From positions 95,581-159,580 of the forward strand of contig NZ_CP063169.1 in assembly GCF_014960965.1 (NCBI RefSeq): a stretch of 64,000 bases of DNA, given 5' to 3'. The position numbers and the translations under genes were made by a program. The number at the start of each line of letters is the position of its first letter. The stretch's first letter is position 1. This DNA is from Ruania alkalisoli. GTDB lineage: Bacteria; Actinomycetota; Actinomycetes; Actinomycetales; Beutenbergiaceae. The notes beneath the pieces were generated by a model. That model did not search any database. It worked only from the letters and a program-made list of their open reading frames with translations, and was not told where the DNA came from. Positions 58,088 to 64,000 of the stretch are shown in pieces.

Positions 58088-58100
58088 CCTATCTCGGAAC
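58085..58100. promoter_or_regulatory. candidate IclR operator, copy 3
   Basis: GTTCCTATCTCGGAAC has the same GTTCC-N6-GGAAC form as the perfect palindrome at 4085-4100 (13 of 16 identical). It overlaps the -10 box and the predicted start point, an ideal repressor position. No iclR gene is near, so the protein encoded at 3194 may act here. Confidence 0.6.
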
Positions 58101-58203
58101 GCGTTTTCCCAGGAGGGGCACGGCTCCGCCTCCCGGTATAGGCGCCGCTCTTTCGGGCCAGATTGCATACTGCAACGCCGCAGAAACCAAGGACTAGGGA
58201 TAG

Positions 58204-59220
58204 ATGGCTCTTCCAACCACGACGCGATCGGGCAAACGCAATCCCGACACAGCGCCAACGGGGCGTCAGGGAGCCGGCGGCGCTCCGCCCCGCCGGCTGA
58301 CGCGCCGGGAACGCATCGCGGTCGCAGTCCGGCGTGACTGGATGCTGTGGCTGTTCGCGCTTCCGGGCATGACGCTCATCCTGCTCTTCCAGTACCTGCC
58401 ACTGGCGAACAACGTGATCGCGTTCCAGGACTACCTGCCGTTCCTGGGTATCTCCGGGTCGCCGTGGGTGGCCTTCGACAACTTCTCCGTGATCACCTCG
58501 GGTGACCCGGCGTTCCTGAATGCGTTGGTCAACACACTGCTGATCACCCTGGTGCAGACGGCATTCGTATTCCCCGCTCCGATCGCGCTGGCGCTGCTGC
58601 TCAATTCGTTGGTATCGGAACGGATCAAGCGCTCCGTCCAGTCGATCCTCTACCTCCCGCACTTCCTCTCCTGGGTGATCGTCGTCTCGGTGTTCCAGCA
58701 GGTGCTCGGTGGTTCCGGGATGATCAACAACTTCCTCCGCTCGCGCGGGTTCGAGGCCCTCGACATCATCGGCAACCCGGATGCATTCCTGGCCCTCATC
58801 ACCTCTCAGGTGATCTGGAAGGACACGGGCTGGGCGACCATTCTGTTCCTCGCCGTGCTGGCAACCATTCCCTCCGAGCTGTACGAGGCGTCGTCGCTCG
58901 ACGGCGCCGGACGAATGCGGCAGATGTGGCATGTCACGCTCCCGGGCCTGCGGGCGATCATCATCCTGCTGCTCATCCTGCGCCTGGGGGACGCCCTCAC
59001 TGTCGGGTTCGAGCAGATCATCTTGCTGCAGCCCGCCGTGGGCCGGGACGTCTCGGAAGTGCTGGACACCTACGTCTACAACCACGGTGTCCTCGGTGGG
59101 AACTGGGGTGTTTCGGCCGCCGTCGGGCTGGTCAAGGGAGTCGTCGGGGTTGTGCTCGTGCTCGGCGCCAACAAGCTCGCCCACATCTTCGGCGAGGAAG
59201 GGGTGTACCGCCGTGGCTAG
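58204..59220 (+). CDS. sugar ABC transporter permease (LplB type)
   Basis: A 338-residue permease of the LplB/polygalacturonan-type subgroup. After a basic Pro-rich start come WMLWLFALPGMTLILLFQYL, NALVNTLLITLVQTAFVFPA, SILYLPHFLSWVIVVSVFQQ, and the docking loop ELYEASSLDGAGRMRQMWHV. This subgroup serves importers for complex plant or algal oligosaccharides (rhamnogalacturonan, alginate-type and others). TAGGGAT precedes the ATG at 58204. The next gene overlaps its stop by eight bases. Confidence 0.93.
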   Translation: MALPTTTRSGKRNPDTAPTGRQGAGGAPPRRLTRRERIAVAVRRDWMLWLFALPGMTLILLFQYLPLANNVIAFQDYLPFLGISGSPWVAFDNFSVITSGDPAFLNALVNTLLITLVQTAFVFPAPIALALLLNSLVSERIKRSVQSILYLPHFLSWVIVVSVFQQVLGGSGMINNFLRSRGFEALDIIGNPDAFLALITSQVIWKDTGWATILFLAVLATIPSELYEASSLDGAGRMRQMWHVTLPGLRAIIILLLILRLGDALTVGFEQIILLQPAVGRDVSEVLDTYVYNHGVLGGNWGVSAAVGLVKGVVGVVLVLGANKLAHIFGEEGVYRRG

Positions 59221-60118
59221 AACCGCCATGCGACCGCGCCTGATCGACGGTCAGTACCGGCCGCACCCAGGAATCCGCGCTCTCAAGGGCATCGTCCTGA
59301 CCATCACCTGCGCACTCGTGATCGCGCCGTTCGTGGCGATCGTTGCCACGTCACTGGCCGATCAGCAGCAGATCGCCCGTGCCGGGGGCATGGTCCTGTG
59401 GCCGGAGACGGCATCGCTGAGTGCGTACACCGCGATTCTGTCCGGCGGCGTCATCACCCGGGCCGCTGTCGTCTCGGTCGGTGTCACCGTGGTCGGGACG
59501 TCACTGTCATTGTTCGTGAGCACCTTGCTCGCCTACGCGCTCTCGCGGCCTTACATGGCAGGCCGCGGTGTCATGCTCTGGTTGCTGCTGGCGACCTTGC
59601 TTTTCACGCCGGGGATGATCCCGACGTATCTCACGGTCAAGCAGCTGGGTCTGATCGACTCGTGGTGGGCGCTGATCCTGCCGATGGCGGTCTCGGCGTT
59701 CAACGTGATCGTGATCCGTGCATTCTTCCAGAACGTGCCGGGTGAGCTGATCGACTCCGCCCGGATCGACGGCGCGAACGAATGGATGGTCTTCAGCAGG
59801 ATCTGCATCCCGCTGTCCAAGGCCGTGCTGGCAGTGGTCGGACTGTTCTACGCCGTCGGCTACTGGAACAACTTCTTCAATGCGTTGCTCTACCTCAATG
59901 ACTCCTCGATGTGGCCGTTGCAGCTCGTCCTGCGCACCTACGTGATCAACGGCTCGGCGCTTTCCAGCGACGAACTCGGCTCCCCGACGGAGATGCCACC
60001 GGGTGACGCCATCCAGATGGCGATCCTCGTGATCTCGATCGTCCCCATCCTCTGTGTCTACCCATTCCTGCAGAAGCACTTCGCCAAAGGCGTGCTCACC
60101 GGCGCGGTCAAAGGCTGA
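59213..60118 (+). CDS. sugar ABC transporter permease (LplC/YtcP type)
   Basis: A 301-residue partner permease. It shows VIAPFVAIVATSLADQQQIA, TLLAYALSRPYMAGRG, LLFTPGMIPTYLTVKQLGLI, the docking loop ELIDSARIDGANEWMVFSRI, and the ending LQKHFAKGVLTGAVKG. The GTG at 59213 overlaps the preceding stop (TAG at 59218) and has GAGGAAGGGG about ten bases upstream; ATG 59228 is an alternative. No ATPase gene is linked. Confidence 0.92.
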   Translation: MARTAMRPRLIDGQYRPHPGIRALKGIVLTITCALVIAPFVAIVATSLADQQQIARAGGMVLWPETASLSAYTAILSGGVITRAAVVSVGVTVVGTSLSLFVSTLLAYALSRPYMAGRGVMLWLLLATLLFTPGMIPTYLTVKQLGLIDSWWALILPMAVSAFNVIVIRAFFQNVPGELIDSARIDGANEWMVFSRICIPLSKAVLAVVGLFYAVGYWNNFFNALLYLNDSSMWPLQLVLRTYVINGSALSSDELGSPTEMPPGDAIQMAILVISIVPILCVYPFLQKHFAKGVLTGAVKG

Positions 60119-60143
60119 TCGCCCCACCCATTGGAGGATCCAT

Positions 60144-61769
60144 ATGAACCTGTCCCGTCGAAACCTGCTCCGCTTCGGTGCGCTCACCGGTGCTGCCGTG
60201 GCTGCCCCCTCGCTCGCCGGCTGCCGTACCCAGGGAACCGCCGGCCCCGCCGACCCGGGCGCCGCAGCCGCCGATGTGCTGCCGACCTTCCAGCAGTACA
60301 CGGGCGTCACCGCGGACGTCCCGGGCGAGCCCGGTCGCTACAGCGACCTGTTCTACCGCTATCCGGAGCCAGTGAAGGCGATCACGGAGGTGCCCGGCGA
60401 CGGCGGTGACGTCACCTGCCTCACAGTTGCCTCGGTGGCACCGCCACCGCTGGAGTCCAACCCGTTCTGGCAGGCCTTCAACGAACGGCTGGGCATCAAC
60501 TACGTTCCCACCCTGACGCCGTCGCCGGACTATCCGTCCAAGTTCGCCACCATGACCGCCGGAGATGAACTGCCCGACCTGTTCACGATCGTCGTCGATC
60601 AGACGGCAGCGCTCGATCAGCTGCTCGCCGCGAAGGCGGCCGACCTCACCGACCACCTCGCCGGTGACGCGATCCTCGACTACCCGTTCCTGGCGAACCT
60701 CCCCACGATCTCCTGGCAGGAGACGATCTTCGGCGGCCGCATCCGGGCGATCCCGATCGTCCGTGGCTACATGACCTCGCTGATGATGTACGCCCGCAAG
60801 GACCTCCTGGCAGAGAAGGGCATCACCGAGGAGCCGGGTTCGTTCGAGGAGTGGTATGCCGCCCTGGAGGAGATGAACGCGCCGTCGGCCAACACCTGGG
60901 CGCTGGCTTCGATCCCGACCGACTTCGTGCGCCAGATGCTGCGTCTGCCGAACAACTGGTACCTCGACGGCGACCGGATCGTGAGCGCCTATGCCGCCGA
61001 GGGCCAGGAGGAGGCGCTGGAATCGATGCGCCGCATCGTCGAGGCCGGGATGGTCAATCCCGACGCCGCCACCGCCAGCGACAGCGATCAGCGCGCGTGG
61101 TTCCAGAACGGCTCGGCCTCCTACGGATGGTGGACGATGAGCTCCTATCCGGCGCTCGCAGTCGACCCGACGGGTGAGCAGGACGGCTACATCGGCGACG
61201 GCGTGCCCGTGCCCGGGTACGAGTCCGGTACCGGCACCCCCTTCCTGGGCGAGCCGAACGTCACCCTCACCGGTATCAACGCTGCCTCCACCGAGCGGAT
61301 CGAGACGCTCCTGGCGGTCGCGAACTACCTCGCTGCGCCGTACGGCACTGAGGAGTACCTCTTCCGCAAGTACGGGCTCGAGGGTGAGCACTTCACGATG
61401 GCCAACGGCGAGATCACGCAGGATCAGGACCGCGGGGGCGAGCGCGGTATCGGCCACAACTACATCTGCGACAGCCCCTGGGTCATTGCGGCCACGCCTG
61501 AGACGCGGGAGCCGATGCAGCGCTGGCAGGACTTCGAGAAGGTCTTCACCGAGGAGTTCGCGGTCGATCCCACCGCCGGTCTGTACTCCTCGACGGCGTC
61601 CCGGAGCCTTGCCTCGCTCAACCAGACCATGAAGGCGCTAGAGCTCGACATCGTGCTCGGCCGGCAGCCTGTCTCCGCCTGGGCCGACGGCGTGGAGAAG
61701 TTCCGCGCCGATGGCGGTGCCCAGATCGAGGATGAGCTCAGCCAGTCCTATGCCGAGGCCAACGCCTGA
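60144..61769 (+). CDS. large substrate-binding lipoprotein (LplA/YtcQ type), Tat-exported
   Basis: A 541-residue binding protein, the long form that goes with LplB/LplC permeases. It begins with a twin-arginine signal (LSRRNLLRFG) and a lipobox SLAGC (Cys 27). The mature part has SNPFWQAFNERLGINYVPTL, KFATMTAGDELPDLFTIVVD, YARKDLLAEKGITEEPGSFE, and C-terminal SQSYAEANA. GGAGGA precedes ATG 60144. It completes the third importer. The ligand is probably an oligosaccharide, possibly the product of the beta-helix protein encoded next. Confidence 0.92.
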   Translation: MNLSRRNLLRFGALTGAAVAAPSLAGCRTQGTAGPADPGAAAADVLPTFQQYTGVTADVPGEPGRYSDLFYRYPEPVKAITEVPGDGGDVTCLTVASVAPPPLESNPFWQAFNERLGINYVPTLTPSPDYPSKFATMTAGDELPDLFTIVVDQTAALDQLLAAKAADLTDHLAGDAILDYPFLANLPTISWQETIFGGRIRAIPIVRGYMTSLMMYARKDLLAEKGITEEPGSFEEWYAALEEMNAPSANTWALASIPTDFVRQMLRLPNNWYLDGDRIVSAYAAEGQEEALESMRRIVEAGMVNPDAATASDSDQRAWFQNGSASYGWWTMSSYPALAVDPTGEQDGYIGDGVPVPGYESGTGTPFLGEPNVTLTGINAASTERIETLLAVANYLAAPYGTEEYLFRKYGLEGEHFTMANGEITQDQDRGGERGIGHNYICDSPWVIAATPETREPMQRWQDFEKVFTEEFAVDPTAGLYSSTASRSLASLNQTMKALELDIVLGRQPVSAWADGVEKFRADGGAQIEDELSQSYAEANA

Positions 61770-61893
61770 ACTGCCGTCCCATCCGCGGGCGCCGGGTGAG
61801 GAATCCGGTGGCGATGGCCGCACACGAGGACGCCGCTACTCGGCTCCGTTCCAGTTCTCAAGCGAATCAGGTGACATCAATGAGGAGACACCC

Positions 61894-64000
61894 ATGCCCA
61901 TCGACTCACATCTACTGACCACTCTTACCCGCCGACACCTCCTGACCGGCATGGCCGCCGTCGGACTCGGTGCCGGAATTGCCAGCGCGCCGGTGAGCGC
62001 AACCGCATCCCCGCCGCGGCAGCCCGAGTTCGGGCACGATATCTTCGTCGACCCTGTTCGCGGCGACGACAGTTGCAGCGGTACTCAGCCGCAGCGCCGT
62101 GGCCGCAGTCACAACGGCCCGGTCGCCACGCTTGCCGCGGCGATCGGTTGCGTACGAGCCTCCGACTACGCCGGCGCTGATGTTGTGATCTGGCTCCGCG
62201 CAGGTCACCACCGCCTCGAGGACACGCTCGAGGTCAACGGTGGGGACGCCGTCGGGAACCTGACCCTGGCCACCTACCCGGGCGAGCGGGCAGTCATCAC
62301 GGGCTCCCGCGTGCTCTCCGGCTGGCAGGAGACTCAGCACGCGGGGCGGCGGGCCTGGCAGACCCAGGTGCCGGACATCGACGGCGAACCCTGGTATTTC
62401 CGCCAGCTCTACGTCGACGATGCGCGGCGGCCGCGTCCACGGTTACCCAAGGCTGTCAATGCTGTGGTCGAGAACCACGAGGCCGTCTCGGATCTGGACA
62501 TGCAGTTCTACCACTTCGACCCCGCCACCCAGGCGGGCACCGGTGCGCGCACCTTCGTCTACCGCGAGGGTGACATCGATCCGTCCTGGTCGCGGCAGCA
62601 GGACATCGACGTCGTCTGCATGCGCGAGTGGTTCGACGAACGCGCACCGCTGCAGTCCGTCGCCGCCGCGACCCGGGAGGCGACAGTAGCGTTCCGGCCC
62701 TATCACACCAAGACGTGGCCGGAACGGATCTACTACCTGGAGAACGTCTACGAAGCTCTGACGGAGCCGGGGGAGTGGTACCTCGACCGGGCCACCAGCA
62801 CCGTGACCTATCTACCCCACGATCACGAGGAGCTGGACGAGGTCGAGATCTCGGCACCTGCGGTGCGTCAACTGCTCCAGATCGCCGGGACGCCGGACGC
62901 GCCGGTCATCGGGGTCCGCCTGCACGGTCTCGAGCTGCGCCACACCGACTGGGACTACTGGCGGATGAAGTCCTGGATGAGCGGCCAGTCGGGCTGCCAC
63001 ACGGTGGGTGCGGTGGACGTCATCAACGCCCACGACATCGAGATCACCGGATGCACGGTGAGCACTGTCGGTGAGTTCGGCATCACGGTGGGCGAGAACT
63101 GCCAGGACGTGACCGTTTCGGGCAACCGCGTCACCGAGACAGGCTCCGGCGGCATCAAGATCGCCAGCTGGCTCAGCCGACCCGACATCGACGAGCTGGC
63201 CACCGGCGGCAACCGCATCAGTGACAACGAGGTCGACCACATCGGCAAGGTCTTCCACCTCGGCGCCGGCATTCTCGCGATGGACGTCTTCGACACCGAG
63301 ATCTCCCACAACCATGTGCACGACACGTTCTATACGGGGATATCGGTCGGCTGGCGGTGGAGCTTCACGGAGTCCGATATCGGCGGGAATGTCGTGGAGC
63401 AGAACCACATTCACGACATCGCCAAGGGCATGCTCTCCGACCTGGCCGGCATCTACACCCTCGGACGCCAGCCTGGCTCGACGGTGCGTAGCAACCTCAT
63501 CCATGACGTGCGTGCCAAGAGCTACCCCTCCTCCGGGATCTATGCTGACGAGGGCAGCAGCCTGATGAGGTACGAGCACAACCTCGTCTACGGTTGCGGC
63601 ACCGGCTTCTGCGCGCCGAACCAGAGCGCCGGCAACATCGTCCGCAACAACATCTTCGCCGACTACTACCAGTTCGGTGTGGGCGGGGGGCTGAACGAGA
63701 CCGCCGGTCTGGCCGACTTCACGATCGACGTCAGCCAGAACATCGTGGCCTCCGCCGGTGTGCCTGTGTTCTTCGGTGGGCGCGGCTTCGATCCGGCCGT
63801 GACGAGGGTACGCAGCGAGAACAACCTCATCTGGGACTACTCGACCGATCTGGAGGACACGGGCGTCGCCTCCCCAGGCGGTGACGCGGTCTCGATTGTT
63901 GCTGCCGACGGGACGCCGGTACCTGGCGCCGAGATTCGGGTGACGCTCACTGACGCCGAACCGGACGCCTACGCTTTCAGCCCGCTACAAGTACCCGTCA
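61894..64000 (+). CDS. secreted right-handed beta-helix protein, C-terminus cut by window edge
   Basis: An open frame of 702 codons runs from ATG 61894 (GAGGAG upstream) to the window edge without a stop. It starts with a Tat-like signal (TRRHLLTGMAAVGLG, cleavage near VSATA). The mature start IFVDPVRGDDSCSGTQP and GPVATLAAAIGCVRA is the usual opening of polysaccharide-active parallel beta-helix proteins. WYFRQLYVDDARRPRPRLP resembles the GH141-type conserved region. Beta-helix rungs follow (ITGCTVSTVGEFGITVGENC, VSGNRVTETGSGGIKIA, ISHNHVHDTFYTGISVG). It probably cuts a glycan outside the cell for the adjacent importer. The enzyme class is inference; a C-terminal beta-sandwich seems to begin near the edge. 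Confidence 0.82.
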   Translation, partial: MPIDSHLLTTLTRRHLLTGMAAVGLGAGIASAPVSATASPPRQPEFGHDIFVDPVRGDDSCSGTQPQRRGRSHNGPVATLAAAIGCVRASDYAGADVVIWLRAGHHRLEDTLEVNGGDAVGNLTLATYPGERAVITGSRVLSGWQETQHAGRRAWQTQVPDIDGEPWYFRQLYVDDARRPRPRLPKAVNAVVENHEAVSDLDMQFYHFDPATQAGTGARTFVYREGDIDPSWSRQQDIDVVCMREWFDERAPLQSVAAATREATVAFRPYHTKTWPERIYYLENVYEALTEPGEWYLDRATSTVTYLPHDHEELDEVEISAPAVRQLLQIAGTPDAPVIGVRLHGLELRHTDWDYWRMKSWMSGQSGCHTVGAVDVINAHDIEITGCTVSTVGEFGITVGENCQDVTVSGNRVTETGSGGIKIASWLSRPDIDELATGGNRISDNEVDHIGKVFHLGAGILAMDVFDTEISHNHVHDTFYTGISVGWRWSFTESDIGGNVVEQNHIHDIAKGMLSDLAGIYTLGRQPGSTVRSNLIHDVRAKSYPSSGIYADEGSSLMRYEHNLVYGCGTGFCAPNQSAGNIVRNNIFADYYQFGVGGGLNETAGLADFTIDVSQNIVASAGVPVFFGGRGFDPAVTRVRSENNLIWDYSTDLEDTGVASPGGDAVSIVAADGTPVPGAEIRVTLTDAEPDAYAFSPLQVPV

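Larger units (their letters stand above)
57882..58203. other. gene-free spacer before third sugar importer
   Basis: This 322-base gap has no gene I accept. Its useful content is the promoter and palindrome at 58059-58100, listed separately. A second -10-like CATACT lies near 58165. The -10 to start distance leaves a leader of about 110 bases. Confidence 0.5.

Overview
High-GC DNA with GTG starts, 1- and 4-base stop/start overlaps and TANNNT -10 boxes points to an actinomycete. The block 27.1-48.2 kb (peptidyl-prolyl isomerase, rhomboid, crgA, DUF881 protein, class E sortase, trpG/pabA, pknB, pknA, pbpA, rodA, pstP, fhaB, fhaA, tRNA-Leu) is the conserved actinobacterial cell-division and envelope-signalling cluster, usually not far from the replication origin. 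A Micrococcales member rich in sugar importers (Ruania/Beutenbergia-like) is my guess at the source; this is inference.

Layout. 0-1 kb: edge of a reverse gene and a parDE toxin-antitoxin pair with a twin palindrome upstream. 1-3.1 kb: small membrane protein and DHA2-type exporter. 3.2-12.3 kb: IclR regulator facing an eight-gene operon (CUT1 sugar importer, GH38-like mannosidase, RraA-like protein, SDR, mannonate-dehydratase-like enzyme). 12.3-14.8 kb: GntR regulator and argS. 15-15.6 kb: small toxin-antitoxin-like pair that looks leaderless. 15.6-26 kb: divergent carbohydrate locus (FGGY kinase, G3P-dehydrogenase-like protein, Zn dehydrogenase, DeoR regulator on the minus strand; RbsABC-type importer and an aldolase-SDR fusion on the plus strand). 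26-26.9 kb: LEA-like membrane protein. 28.5-34.7 kb: a sulfatase/CUT1/LacI module lying between rhomboid and crgA inside the conserved cluster, preceded by an unusual repeat-filled gap. 48.3-53 kb: SagB-type nitroreductase coupled to an LAETG surface protein, then a thioredoxin lipoprotein coupled to CcdA. 53-57.9 kb: PhnDCEE-type importer coupled to an RpiR/SIS regulator. 58-64 kb: third CUT1-like importer and a secreted beta-helix protein that runs off the edge.

How it works together. Four sugar importers with their own regulators and hydrolases indicate a saprotroph that imports oligosaccharides from complex glycans. The three CUT1-type systems carry no ATPase, so they probably share an MsiK-like ATPase encoded elsewhere. 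A 16-bp palindrome (GTTCC-N6-GGAAC) occurs at the promoters of both the 4-kb and the 58-kb operons, suggesting that the IclR protein at 3.2 kb controls both.

The most unusual signals are short tandem repeats at gene borders. An 18-bp unit is repeated across the stop/start junction of phnD and phnC, so that the start codon is multiplied. A 26-bp duplication carries the 3' end and stop codon of a methyltransferase gene. Repeat-filled gaps lie at 28.5-28.8 kb and 53.0-53.1 kb. No transposase, integrase, prophage gene, CRISPR array or rRNA was seen.
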